Below are positions 12,109-23,485 of a DNA stretch of 52,975 nucleotides, piece after piece. The notes beneath the pieces were generated by a model. That model searched no databases. It was not told the origin of the DNA and saw nothing but the letters and a program-made list of their open reading frames with translations. The stretch is from Hymenochaete sp. R1 (lineage: Eukaryota; Basidiomycota; Agaricomycetes; Hymenochaetales; Hymenochaetaceae). The stretch covers positions 1 through 52,975 of the forward strand of contig JAFREE010000167.1 of assembly GCA_019400425.1 (NCBI GenBank), read 5' to 3'. Position numbers and translations under genes: made by a program. How positions within the stretch are numbered: position 1 is the stretch's first letter; every line of letters starts with the position of its first letter.

Positions 12109-13818
12109 GAGGGCAGTCTAGAGTGAAAAAAACGAGAAGTGAAAAGAGATGACTTAGCGGAGCCTAGGTGAAAACCTATTCCAACTGAAGCGGCCATATC
12201 CCGCCCCAATCAAAGAATTGCGAGCGACGCGACGGGATACGGTGGGTCAACGACCCCTTTCTGTTCAACGAACGCAGAATAGAACTGTGGCCAATGATGC
12301 ATGTGAAAGCAGAACCTTTGTTACTTCCCCAGTGTATTTCCTTTCCAAAAGAAAGCCAGGTCATGTCGGCATGGATTGTTTTCAGTGAAGTAGGCGTTCT
12401 GATGAATTACAACGAGACACTGACTGCGGAACGCCGATGGAACGGATGTACACGACAGCTGTCTGTTTTTTACGCAAGCGGACAGGCACAGACACGATTC
12501 TATGGAAGACAGAGACGCAAGACGACTGGCAGATACGGGAGGCGAGAGCGGAGAGGAGAGCGAAAGACATCGAGAGAGAAAGGAGACGCGAGATCCGGGC
12601 GGTCGATAGCAGGCACGGCCCGGGTAAACTGTTGAGCGTCCTAGCCCAACTTGAATATGGTGGGCATTTTCCCCCCTCCTCATACTCCACCCTTTTAGAC
12701 GGACGATCTCCGGACTATGTCCGTCATCGTAATATTTTGTCTTCGGAAGAAAAGTGGATGAGAGGTGATCGACGGGTGGGTAGTAGATTCGGAGCCGCTC
12801 TTTCCGAGTCGTTCTCTCCGACCTACTTCTTCGTCAACAACATTTGTAGTTGACAATGCCTTTTTTCGAGAATACCGTACCGCTACTGCTTTACCTTTGC
12901 CGTTGAGGATCATAGCAACAGACTAAGATCCATGGGACATTCAATCATTTCTTTTCGAGTTGAGTTCCGTAATCGATCGTGCCCATGCTTTGACAAGGTG
13001 CATCGATGCCTAGACGGGCGTGCTGTTATCCTGCATTGTCACTTGTTGACCTATGCGATCATCTAATCGCTAGGTATAATACAGGTATACATATGATACA
13101 CTTCTCGCTTTATTCACTGGCCCGCACCTCGTGTCCTAGGGTCGATAGGCGTGCCCAGCTACGTTCGATGTTCAACTTTACATTTAAGAAGCGTGCTGCT
13201 GGATTCTAGTAGATTGCTTATTAAACTGACGACCGTTTGCTTTTAGGTTCATGGGTAGCAATGCTCGTATTGCACCCTACGATTTCCGATGCAAAGGACC
13301 GTTCGCAACGGGTTTTCTATCGTATCCTGTACTCTATGAAACATCTTGCGATTTTGCTTATAAAGTATGCCTGTCCCATTCGTACCTGCTAGGCGGGCTG
13401 ATAACGGTGAGAATGCGCTTAATCGAGAAGTGGATATAGCACCAGCCATTAACATTTAACATTCACAGATGTCCGTACTCTTGGCTTCAAGTTGCACCTA
13501 CGTGGGCCGACCTCGATCGAAAATATGCAAAATGGAACTTATTGAGGACAACTACTATGCTATTGGAATATGTGTCCGGTATCTGGAGTATGCTTATGGC
13601 TGGGTTCGTAGACTAGTCGAAAGGGGAAATGCTAACTTTGCGTTTTCTAGGTGAAATGAAGAGATAAAAAGGTAGCGATTGTCGACTATTTGATGAGATC
13701 CTTGTTGCTCTTGACTCTCACAAGCAGGTGTACTCATTCTCCCTGTCAGACTCATTAGTAAGCTCACAATCCCTCAGAGCTTTTCTAGGCGAGCAGGCAG
13801 TCCGCTACTCCTTCCATT
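12109..13818. other. Intergenic, no gene supported
   Basis: About 1.7 kb containing several overlapping ORFs under 140 codons on both strands. The longest (12437-12853 plus) encodes a very charged Arg/Glu-rich peptide with no known motif, opposed by equally long antisense frames. I see no splice-supported gene. The far end presumably carries the promoter of the 481-codon gene. Confidence 0.55.
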
Positions 13819-15264
13819 ATGTCGCATTCAACGCGGGACGACTATGCTGGGGCTGATGCTGCCTTGGTGTTTGAGGTTGCTGATGGTAGATATATTGACT
13901 TCAACGACAAGAAGACAAATGCATTCACGCATTTCTGCGCATTACCTATCTTGACGTCCCTTTCGACACTTGTTACGGGTCAAAATAAAATGTGGCGGAA
14001 AATCAAGAAAGGTTCAGGGATCACTGCAGGTCTTTGGAACGAACCCTTATTCAAGGAGGCTCATCGAGCCATACAGGCAGCGGATGGTATCTGCGAGAGT
14101 GCACTTTTGCGGCAAATGTCCCGTAAGAAAATTCCTGGCGGCTACTCGTTTCTACCAACTCTTCTAAAAAACTGGAAGGATATCAGTGCCTCTAAATCTA
14201 ATGTGGAGTACGAGGGGCATCTCGATACATGCTGCTTGGGGGTGGTAACTCTCGTAACGCAGTGCCAGAGAGACGCTTGGGATACACTTTCTCCTGAACG
14301 GGAAGCTCTTGATAAGCTCAAGCAAAATAGCGATTATGTCTTTGTCGTCTACTTTTTGTACATCAAAGCGCTGAAACTGGCATACGAGCCACTGAAGCCG
14401 TACTTGGCTAATTCAGCATTCGCTGGCATCAAAGTGGTCAAGTCCATCCAATACACATCTCGTATCTACGATGACATCTTGACCTCTTCTTTGCTTAAAT
14501 CGGAGAACTCTGGCTCGACTGGCCTCACTGAGAGACCCCAGACTCTGGACCATGACACCACTCTTCTGGTTACTTTATCCGCTGAATTCTGCGCAGACAT
14601 CATGAGTGGCCAAGCAAACCGCGAGCGTAAAGCATGGTCCTCGTTTCTTGACGCCGACTACCCACTCTTCCAGCCAGTTTACGAGCTTGTGCTCGTCGCC
14701 TGGAACATCTGCTTATTCTATCTAGGGTCTTTGAAAGTAGGGGAGCACACTCGCGTCGACCCTGCGAATAATGACCAGGCCACTGAACTGAAGGCTTGGA
14801 CAGAGGTCAAAAGGACGCTCATGATTAGTGTTCCTTCTGCGTCCGAGAGGATAGAGCTCTACCAAAGCGCCGTCAAAGGCATCCAAAGTCCTGTTGGAAG
14901 GATCCCATTCCAACTCGGATCGAAAGAGAAAGAGGACATGTCCAAGTTCTTCAACCACATTCGTGATGTATGGCAATGGGCGGAGGAGGATCTCTACAGC
15001 GGCACGGAACTCGCAACTGAGGAACGGGACGAAAGGGCCCATTGGACTTTCTTCGAATTTATCCAGATGATGGAAGCTGGTAAACGAGCATATGAGCTAA
15101 TCGAGAAGACTGTAGCAGAGTCTGAAGAGCAAAAGAAAGAGAAGAAGAAGTTACTTGAGCTCTATACACGCTGGAGAGCGTTCAGCAGGATTTTGAAGGG
15201 TGGTGATATTTGTTTGGACGAGCAGAAGTGGCGTGTTCGTCTCACCACAGAAGACAAGGCTTAG
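13819..15264 (+). CDS. Uncharacterised intronless protein, 481 aa
   Basis: A single open frame of 482 codons starts at ATG 13819 and is by far the longest unspliced ORF of the host part of the window. I do not recognise the family. The sequence looks mainly alpha-helical and soluble, with no signal peptide or transmembrane segment. A lysine/glutamate-rich helix (EEQKKEKKKLLELY) lies near residue 440. Almost every neighbour is split by many introns, so the lack of introns is unusual. It could mean a retrocopy, a transferred gene or a young lineage-specific gene. It sits between the transposon region and the PKA gene. Function unknown. Confidence 0.8.
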   Translation: MSHSTRDDYAGADAALVFEVADGRYIDFNDKKTNAFTHFCALPILTSLSTLVTGQNKMWRKIKKGSGITAGLWNEPLFKEAHRAIQAADGICESALLRQMSRKKIPGGYSFLPTLLKNWKDISASKSNVEYEGHLDTCCLGVVTLVTQCQRDAWDTLSPEREALDKLKQNSDYVFVVYFLYIKALKLAYEPLKPYLANSAFAGIKVVKSIQYTSRIYDDILTSSLLKSENSGSTGLTERPQTLDHDTTLLVTLSAEFCADIMSGQANRERKAWSSFLDADYPLFQPVYELVLVAWNICLFYLGSLKVGEHTRVDPANNDQATELKAWTEVKRTLMISVPSASERIELYQSAVKGIQSPVGRIPFQLGSKEKEDMSKFFNHIRDVWQWAEEDLYSGTELATEERDERAHWTFFEFIQMMEAGKRAYELIEKTVAESEEQKKEKKKLLELYTRWRAFSRILKGGDICLDEQKWRVRLTTEDKA

Positions 15265-15849
15265 ATCTTGAAATGAATAGACTTGTATGTTATAGATTAG
15301 TAGATGATCAGTATTATAGCAAGAATGATCGATATTTGTCGTTTCGTCTTTTCAGTTTTCTTTTGTTCGTCGCCGTTTGTCGGAGAAACTTGTGTTGTCT
15401 GTGCCTGTGTCGCCGAGAGGAAACGTGCAGCGGAAAGGGATCGGCGGGAAACGGCCCCTCTCTCTGACGTTCGTCTCTTTTCCATCGCTCGTCGTCGTCG
15501 TCGTCTTGGTCGTCGCCGACAACGCTCGTCGTTGCCAACGCCTCTTTCTGAGCCTCCCGGCTCTAATTTTCTTAATTATCGTCGTCGTCGATGTCATCCA
15601 GCCGGAAATTGCCTATTTAATCTTTCATTTTTTTTTCATCCTCAAGCGCTTCCCTCGTCTCTCCCTTTGTCCTTCATCCCGGCGCCGCGTGCATTCATCC
15701 AACCAACCCTTGTGCTCGTCTCACCCTTAGCCTGACAACTCTCACTTATACAACCTCTCATTATTCGAGTTCCAGATTCCATCTCATCTATCACCGTGGT
15801 CTTGTAGCGCTCGGACACCACTATCACATTTTTTCCCTGTTGAGTACAG
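15265..15849 (+). promoter_or_regulatory. Pyrimidine-rich upstream region of the PKA gene
   Basis: The plus strand here is strongly T/C-rich, with CGTCGT runs around 15485-15600 and a poly-T tract near 15630. Long pyrimidine tracts before the start are usual in promoters and leaders of well-expressed fungal genes. No clear TATA box was seen. ORFs in both strands are low-complexity and rejected. Confidence 0.5.
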
Positions 15850-17555
15850 ATGGATCCGTACTTTAACGATCTACCTCCCCGCTCGGCCTCCATGCCCTCT
15901 CCTAGCTCCATGTTCCCCCCTAACTTTGCCCAACCATCAGTGTTTCCCTACTCTTTGCTCCCGCGAAAAATGTCCAGCAGACGTGACTCTGAGGTCGTTC
16001 TCTCAGAGGGTCCTATAACTCCTCCCGAGTCCCCTGGCCCAGAGGAAATGGACCTTGCCCTGGACCCGGCACATCTCCCACAGTACCAGCAACCACACCA
16101 GTACTCTCAAGGACACGGGCATGCTCCTCTCGAGGTTGTCATGGAGCATATTCCCCACCACCGGGACATCCATGCCGAGTACCCGGCGACACCGGTCTCG
16201 CAGATCCCAGAGACACCAGAGTCTATGGACGAGGATCCGATGATACAGTTTACTCAAACTATCGATGGGGAGTCTATAGCAAATCAACCGGTACGCTCTT
16301 TGTCTCAAGAGGATGTCAACTTCCCGAGAAGTGTTTCTTTGACCTCGCACGATTTTGAAGTCCGTGGTACGCTGGGTACGTGTTTTTGATGTTCCCGCAC
16401 TTTATGCCAATTTATCAGTGCAACTTCCTCGCTGCTAGCGCGTTTTTGCTCTCATGATTCGGTATTAATGCTGCTTTTGGCTTTCTATAGGAACCGGTAC
16501 GTTTGGCAAGGTGTTGCTCGTGAGGCTCCGCGGCGAACCGGCGCGTCAGGACTCTGCAAACTACTTCGCAATGAAAATTCTGCGGAAGAGGGATATCGTA
16601 AAACTTCGTCAGGTCGAGCATGTCGCTGCGGAACGCTACATATTATCGCGCATAAGACATCCATTCATAGTCGATCTATACGCAACGTTCCAGGACGACT
16701 TGAACGTGTATATGCTCTTGTCATACGTCCCGGGCGGTGAACTCTTCACGCATCTTCGACGCGCACAACGTTTCACCCCAGACGTGACCCGTTTCTACCT
16801 CGCGACCATTATTCTCGCTCTGAAATACCTCCACTCCTTCAACATCATCTACCGCGACCTCAAGCCTGAGAATCTGCTCCTTGATTCACGAGGCTACCTC
16901 CGACTCACCGACTTCGGGTTTGCCAAGATCGTCGAGGACCGTACCTGGACGCTCTGCGGCACGCCAGAGTACCTCGCTCCCGAAATCATCCAATCGGACG
17001 GACATGGAAAAGCTGCGGACTGGTGGGCGTGTGGAATCCTATGCTATGAGATGCTCGTTGGGTTCCCACCGTTCTTCGCGGATACAGCGTATGGGATTTA
17101 CGAGAAGATCTTGGAGGGGAGGATCGCGTGGCCGAGGGATATGGACCCATTGTCGAGGGAGCTCATCAAGGCATTCTTGCATCCGGACAGGAGCAAACGA
17201 CTTGGTAATATGATTGGGGGCGCGCAGGACGTGCTGGATCATCCTTGGTTCAGGGGAGTAGATTGGGGTGCGCTAGAACGCCGAGAGATCAAGGTTTGTT
17301 TTGTCAGTCTTCCCCTATGTGCAGTATCTTATGGATTCCGTCATATAGGCGCCAATAATACCTTTGACCAACTCCTCTGACGACACGCGACACTTCGCTC
17401 GCCTTGACCTTCCTCCGGCGTACGATATTCCAGGACTCGTCCCAAGCGACATCCCGCCCCTTCGCCCGCTCAGCCGTCATGAACAAATAGGTTATCCTTA
17501 CACTGAGTACAGGGAGGAACGGACATGGGGTAGCCATTCACCATTCCCGGTTTAA
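15850..17555 (+). CDS. cAMP-dependent protein kinase catalytic subunit (PKA, AGC family)
   Basis: This is the catalytic subunit freed by cAMP binding to the regulatory subunit. It phosphorylates targets controlling growth, nutrient sensing and development. Exons are 15850-16375, 16491-17293 and 17349-17555 (511 aa). A roughly 170-residue Pro/Ser-rich, probably disordered N-terminal extension precedes the kinase, as in many fungal PKAs. Motifs: GTLGTGTFGKV glycine loop, [22 protein letters not shown] (the AGC-style YRD), DFGFAK, and an activation loop with the conserved Thr in WTLCGTPEYLAPE, then DWWACGILCYE. The C-terminal tail starts typically with KAPIIP but lacks a clear FxxF hydrophobic motif, ending in SPFPV. 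The catalytic assignment is firm. The exact fungal paralogue (Tpk1 or Adr1 type) cannot be told. Confidence 0.95.
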
Positions 17556-18565
17556 TTGATTGAATGGGCACTATGCATCACTCTTGATCTTGCGAGTGTC
17601 AATTCATTGCCAGTTTCTTGTCATCTTTTTTTCTCTCTCTCTTTAGTTTGCATCCTTTCCTTTGACCCTCGAATCACATTTAATACTGGTTTTCGTATGT
17701 ATCTACCTCTCATTGGTTATTTTCTTCTCGTTTACTCGTCTCTTCCTCAATCCCTCGGCGTAATAGCAAAATATTTCAACGCATCTTGCGGATTCCCTCA
17801 GACTCCACTCCCCGCTATACTTCGCCTTTCTTGCCCTCTCTCTTTCTCACGTACTACGCTCCCTCCCCCTCTTTTAACCTCCCCTTCAAATTTGTTTCCT
17901 AATAAAAAAGAGTCATTCCCGACATTCTCTATTTCTCCCGCTTCGTATGTAGCGAGCTACGCCTTAGGATTAAATATTTGTGTATGTTTTAGCTCCCTTC
18001 CTTTTCTTTCTTCGTTCGTCCCGACCCGACGCCTAATGTGATCTCTGTTTGAGGGATTGGACATATATTCCCTTTTCGACGGCACTTCCATGAAAAGAGA
18101 TTTTTTGAGCTTGTCAATGGGCTGACCTGTTGTATTGCCAGCCCTGATTGATTCAGATCGAGTTTACGAAAGATCTCTCACATTCTCTTTCACTGTTTTA
18201 GAATCGGACTACGATTTTTGATATCGCCAGCCACAGCTTGAAGTCAAGTCGCCAAGTCCACATTCTGATGCGTCATCTCATCTCAGACACGACTGAAGAT
18301 TCGGACTGACTGGATACTGCTACTGTAGCCTCGTTCAGAAGATTCATGTATATGCACGACCCAAACTGGTCCACTCTAAGACACGACACTACTACTAGTA
18401 AATAGCGTCGATGTTGATATTCAGATGCGTCCAGACAACCAGAGCCAGTTTCAGATTTTACACATTCAACACAGTACTAGTGCAATGCCAATTATCGAAT
18501 CACGACCACAAGTTTTGCCAAAACTTACTAACTTACACGTAGATGCGCAACTGTTAGAGCTCCCC
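17556..18565. other. Convergent intergenic region between PKA and Tfb3
   Basis: About 1 kb between two stop codons facing each other. It is T/C-rich on the plus strand up to about 18050, consistent with a 3' untranslated region. The 161-codon open frame there is low-complexity and starts right behind the PKA stop. No gene supported. Confidence 0.6.
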
Positions 18566-19932
18566 TCAAGCACCGGCCATTACCGCGTCTGTCATATCAA
18601 CAGGATCTGAAGGAGGTACTCGTACAGAATCGTCCAGAGGCAGAGGCCGCACGTCCAGACCGGCGACCGCACACCGAATCGCCCGTTCCCAAGCCTCTTC
18701 AACGATGTATCCACCCGCACGCATGATGCCCTCCCGGTCTCTCCGTACCGCTTCGCTCATAGGATCGAAATACCCTTCCTTCCTCATCGAGTAAAGGTCG
18801 CCATACGCATACCATTCATCTTGTAATGGCACATGTGGTTCGTCAGCAACGGTGCTCCGGGTCCCCCTCGCACCTCTCGACGGAACCATAGCATTCGCCT
18901 CGGCCTCAAGCGCCGCTTTCCGTCTCTCCCGCTCCTTCCTCTCCTTCTCCCTTTGCCTCTTCTGCGCTCTCGCAAGCAATTCCGCCGCATCGGCACCTTC
19001 GGCGCTATTCTCCAACGCAACTAGGAGTTCTGCGCGGTCTGCTGCGCGTGCGGCACGTTCCTCTTCCTCTTCTTGTGCAAGGGCACGGGCACGGGCGGTT
19101 CGTTGAGCGCGGTCGGCTTCTTCTTGTTGGGCGAGGAGAGACGCTGCGGACGCGTCACGTTGGATGTTGGCTTCGATGAGAGCAGCGTTCTCGCGTCGGA
19201 AAGCGAGAATACGAGCTTCGGTAGTGGGAAGATCGATATCGTTTATAAGATTGAAAGCTGGAAGGATAGAACTGGGGTTAAGGGAGATGAGGTAAAGACT
19301 TTGGAGAAACTGGCTTACTTATGTCTTCTACATCTTCGAGATAGTCATTGTATAATTTGAGGTCAGCAAAGTCTTCTCGGTGTTTGTTGAAACTGTATGT
19401 ATAAATATAAGATGCCTTTACAAGAGCTGAAAGTTTTCAAAACGGGGACGTACTCTTTTGCTAGCCGTCTCCGGACTGCAACCTCCTTCTCCACTGTCAA
19501 GTCCTCAAAGGTCTGCGGCATGAAAGCTAGCTTTCTCAGCGTCTTTCCGCACACAGGACAAGGCGCAGGACCCAAAGTAAACAACCTATCAATGCACGAC
19601 TCGCACATTTTGTGGTAACACGAGCTAACGAGCAACCTGAGTCGTGGGTTCAAGTAGCGATCCGATTTGCAGACAGGGCACTGGTCGTCCATAGACGAGT
19701 ACTCTGAGACTTTCCCCGTCGCATCCTTGACGCCGCCCCCGAAAAGGCCTGTAATGACAGAGCTGCTTCCGCCGGCATTGCTTCCTCCTGCACCAGGGGT
19801 TGTTGAGGGAGTGTGGGCGCTGCCTCCGGCTTGAACTGGGGTCGAGGAGCGTGTGCTTTGAGAGGACGAAGAGAGGCCTGATTTGCGGACGACTGTCCCA
19901 CGTAGCCAGGCACTCGTTGATGGTCTCGACAT
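18566..19932 (-). CDS. TFB3: TFIIH subunit Tfb3 / CDK-activating kinase assembly factor MAT1
   Basis: This protein links the cyclin-dependent kinase module (Kin28/CDK7 and cyclin H) to core TFIIH for RNA polymerase II CTD phosphorylation and nucleotide excision repair. Exons are 19932-19454, 19392-19319 and 19257-18566 (414 aa). A C3HC4 RING finger is visible: CPVCKSDRY, CYHKMCESC, CPVCGKTL. The hallmark helical region follows (FNKHREDF, LYNDYLEDVED, FNLINDID), then a long Arg/Glu coiled coil (AQKRQREKERKERERRKAAL). RING position, length and the middle motif match the family. A Ser/Gly-rich stretch of about 70 residues precedes the RING. The MSRPSTSAW start is chosen over an in-frame ATG six codons upstream because it matches the usual short basic N-terminus. 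Divergent from the dioxygenase, 268 bp away. Confidence 0.93.
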
Positions 19933-20200
19933 TGCCACCAGAAAAAGCAATGATGCTCAGAAGTAGAGTGAAACTGAAGTGTTGCGATCGTCGGGAGAAT
20001 TGGCAAGCAGGTCCGAGTCGAGGAAGGATGAGCAAGAAGCATCCGAGTCGGGGACGTCCATCTTTGTCAACGCGTCAACGCCGACGCGCTTTCTTCTCTT
20101 CCGTCCACAGCCCGCACACGTACACGAACACAGCGCTCGCTGGGTATTTAACGTTCATCATGATCATTCATCCCCATTCTGTTTCTTTCTTCTCCCATTT
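19933..20200. promoter_or_regulatory. Shared divergent promoter, Tfb3 / dioxygenase
   Basis: 268 bp separate the two opposed start codons, so both promoters and leaders must share this stretch. The dioxygenase frame is open across most of it, which could allow a longer N-terminus, but the upstream part has no conserved feature. Confidence 0.6.
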
Positions 20201-21429
20201 ATGCTTTCAGCGCTGTATAAACTACCAAAATCCATCTGGTTAGCCCTTCTCGTTACTGTCTCTGCAATCATATTCGCCCGCGTCCAAAACCTCTCTATCA
20301 GACGTGTCTTCACCAAGACCGCACTCATGACCGCCATTCCAACCATCCCAAAGACCGATAGCGAGTGGGAGGCGGCTCTCGCATCATTGCCAGCGACACC
20401 CGAGAAGATACCTGCGTTCTTCTTCAGCCATGGATCGCCTGCCCTTCAATATCCAGAACATTTGGTCGACAGCAGGGACCTGATGTCCAAGTACTGCGGA
20501 CCAGACGGTGATCTCGGTCGTTTCTTGAAGGTCTTCGGGCCTACCCTGCTCGAGAAGTACAAGCCTAAGGCTGTTCTAGTCTTCAGCGCCCACTGGGAGA
20601 CGACCATGGAACGTCTCGGTACGTCATACCCATCACTTGCACTTGCATCGCTAACATGCGCATATACTCACACATCAAACCCATCATCATAGTATCCGAC
20701 TACGGCGACGACCAGCCACTCCTGTACGACTACTTCGGTTTCGACCCAGAGATGTACGACCTGAAATTCCACTCAAACGGCTCCACCGCCATCTCCCAAT
20801 CTATCGTCGACGCGTTTGTCGCCGCCGGTCTCCCCGCGCGCCTCACCCCACGACGCGAACCGCGCGGGCGGGACGGACGTGGCGGGTTTCCCAGCGCGGG
20901 GCTCGACCACGGTGTTTTTCTCCCCTTCCGCATCATGTTCGGCGAGACGTTTTATGATGTGCCAATCATCCAGGCGAGCATCGACGCGAGCTTGGACCCG
21001 GAGAGGAACTGGGCGCTTGGGAAGGCGTTGCAGGGGTTGAGGGAGGAGGGAGTTTTGATACTCAGCGGTGGGGTGACGATTCACTCGTTCAGGGATTTCA
21101 GTGCGTTTGTGGAGCCTACGGCGAAACCGGTATTCAAAGAGTTCGATGGCGCAGTTATGCAGGCGTCTGCTCAGCCAAAAGTAAGCAAATTAATTACTGT
21201 CCTAGTTTCAACCTGTGAAACTTTGCTCATTTCAAACCTTTCTCTTGGAATGTAGGACAAATTGAAGCAGTCGCTCTTGAATCTAACTAAGCATCAACAC
21301 TTCCGAAAAGCCCACCTTCGCGAGGAACATCTGATACCTATCTACGTCGCTGCTGGTGCAGGTGACGGTGGGGAATCTAAGGTGTTGGCCGGGATTTACG
21401 GCAACGGTGTCGTCGCGTTTGGGTTATAG
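20201..21429 (+). CDS. LigB-family class III extradiol ring-cleavage dioxygenase (DODA-like), membrane-anchored
   Basis: Predicted non-haem Fe(II) enzyme that opens catechol-type rings next to the hydroxyl pair. The substrate is unknown; relatives act on DOPA or protocatechuate. Exons are 20201-20618, 20693-21180 and 21256-21429 (359 aa). The usual metal/acid-base histidines are present: FSHGSP, FSAHWE, GLDHGVFLP and GVTIHSFRD. Other family landmarks are PLLYDYFGF, VPIIQASI and the C-terminal HLIPIYVAAGAGD-like block (EEHLIPIYVAAGAGD). The chosen start adds a hydrophobic helix (SIWLALLVTVSAIIFARV) about 10 residues in, predicting a signal anchor. Starting instead at the ATG 42 codons later (MTAIPTIPK) gives a normal cytosolic family member, and transcripts may use both. 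Catalytic assignment firm, location uncertain. Confidence 0.92.
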
Positions 21430-21705
21430 TTCAATTGTGCTCTTTGTTGTGTTATCGCTATGAATCTGGTTTGTAGGTTACAAAAGAATGAATTTATTCC
21501 CGAGAATTAAAAAAAAAGGAGATAAGAGACCAAAGGATGGATGATACAAGGCTGTGAGGAAATGAATACTAGGATACAATCTTGAATGTTTGTTTGCTTG
21601 GACAACAAGAACTTGTGAGGGAGTGCGTCTGTCGTTAAGAAGTATAAGTATAATAGAGGCAAAAGATTTCTAAGATCGGAAGCGTTCGTCCGTGGGTATC
21701 AAGTT

Positions 21706-23485
21706 TCATTCAACGACCTCGCTTGTGACGATCCTACGTGCCCACCGTTCTTTCGGAGTAAGGAGTTCAGTGAGCGGGAAATATAGTATTTGGTATTTGT
21801 TCTTCTTCCTGTGATCCAGAATAAAATGAATCAGAGGCTAGTGCTATTTCACAACGAGGAAATACTGACCCGACCCTATTTGGCTTTAGCCGGAAGAGAT
21901 CGAGCATCTTCGCGCATTCGACATCATTGAGCTCGATCTTCCGTGAAGTCCGCTTGCCTGATTCTGGACACTCAACAATGGAGATCTCCTCATCGCTGTC
22001 AAGCACCTCGATGGCTTCTTTCCCCTTGTTCGAGCTGAGAAGTCCGCCCCTTACGCGCTTCAAGCCTTTCTCGCGTTCGGCGCTCTTGTCAGCTCGCCGC
22101 TTCTTTGCATTTCCGGGGCTATCAGAAGAGTCGCCGTGGGAGTGTAGGAATTTGCTGAGGAGGTGGGACGGTGAGAGAGTATGGCGTTTCCGACTAGATG
22201 AAGCGGGTGATGAGCCTGAGGTGGCGTAGAAACGTGCAAGCGCTGCCTCGCGGTACTTCACTGGACGTCTGACGAATGTTTCAGAGTGCCATAGAAGAGA
22301 TAGACGTGGCTTCACGTACTTTGATGGATCGAAGCATAATAAATTAACGGTACCGTCTTTACGCTTCTCGTACCCTACAATCGTCCTTGAGTGGCCTTGA
22401 TGCTGCAGAATCAGAGGCATCCGATCTGTTACGATTACCGGAGTCGCTCCCCTGAGCACTTCGTCCACAGTCTTCTGTACTTGAGGTCGGAAATGCCCAC
22501 CCTCGTATGCATCCGAGAAGTAGTTCTCAATCCAATTTACGACGGTGTCTGCTGTGGATGATACATCCGGGAACTCAACGAGTTTACTCGGGATGCCTCG
22601 AAAGAGGAAGGCGACATGCACTTCAGCAGTGCCTATCCATTTCCTGGTCCCGACGAGCTTGTGGTCGAGGTCTTGAGCGCCTTCTACGTCATAGCCTAAG
22701 CAATTTTGTACTGGAACTTAATAAAGTTGCCGTGGAATAGCAGGTAGGGCACTTACCAGCCTTCCAAGCGTCTTGGATCCAATGCTGGAGATTACGCACC
22801 CCAGGCAAGTCAGGTTGCATAAGGGCATCCAGATAGGGAGGTTGAATGTCCTGCTCCATCAACGCCGTGCATGCCATAAGGAAGTTTCGGTATCTGTGTG
22901 GTACGGGATGAAATTGTATCAAAAGAGTTACGATATTTGGCTCCAAAGATTCACCCACCCACATCCCCAGCCGATATCCCAGAACTCAGTTGCGACATGA
23001 TTTACGCTTGCATGACACAGTGCAGCTCGTGTGGTCTGACCCTTTGCGTGCGATTTAAGTAACGCGTGTCTCAGCAATGGTATGAGGTCTGTAGTGCGCG
23101 GAAGTTGAGTCGATTATGACAGACGTATTCACATTGAGATCTACCTGGTGTAAAGCTTGAAGGAGGTTCAAGACCTACTGAGTTGTACCAAAATTGATTT
23201 TGCTTTCCTAATGGAATAGCTGCTGCCTTTGGACTGGCGCCTGGTTTAATGGGCTTGCTTGACGTATTTGACGTCCCGGATACTTGACTGAGATCTTTAG
23301 ACAAGTCAATAACGGTACGCTCCGATGGACGTGGATCTATTACATGTAAATGCGTCGGGAGACTTTCGAAATAAATTACGGATAGACTAACCTTCAGTGT
23401 CTCCACCAAAATGACCTTCGTAATGCAGCTGCCGCTGCTCGAAATCGAAATCGACAAGTGAACAGTGACATATCTGGCAATCCAT
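21706..23485 (-). CDS. Peptidase C78 (ZUFSP/UfSP-like), ubiquitin or Ufm1-type deconjugating protease
   Basis: Predicted cysteine protease removing ubiquitin (ZUFSP/ZUP1, K63-chain specific) or a ubiquitin-like modifier. Six exons fit one frame (about 495 aa). The first encodes a zinc-finger-like MDCQICHCSL with downstream His residues (LHYEGH), as at the N-terminus of ZUFSP proteins. The catalytic cysteine lies in DIGWGCGYRNF, split by a short intron. The His/Asp block is PLILQHQGHSRTIVGYE followed by CFDPS. After the protease core comes a Ser/Lys-rich linker, an acidic SUMO-binding-like stretch (IEVLDSDEEISIVEC), and a final exon (21808 to the stop) reading KYQILYFPLTELL. The linker insertion between DPS and the C-terminal strand is longer than in compact relatives. 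Whether it acts on ubiquitin or Ufm1 cannot be told from sequence; the finger and acidic motif favour ubiquitin. Confidence 0.9.

Noticed and set aside
12437..12853. 138-codon Arg/Glu-rich ORF on the plus strand
   Set aside because: Low-complexity composition, long antisense frames opposite it, no motif and no splice support.
15304..15735. Several ORFs over 100 codons on both strands before the PKA gene
   Set aside because: They arise from CGTCGT and pyrimidine runs that are free of stops in several frames at once.
17556..18041. 161-codon hydrophobic ORF right after the PKA stop
   Set aside because: T/C-rich 3' untranslated sequence read in one frame; no family resemblance.
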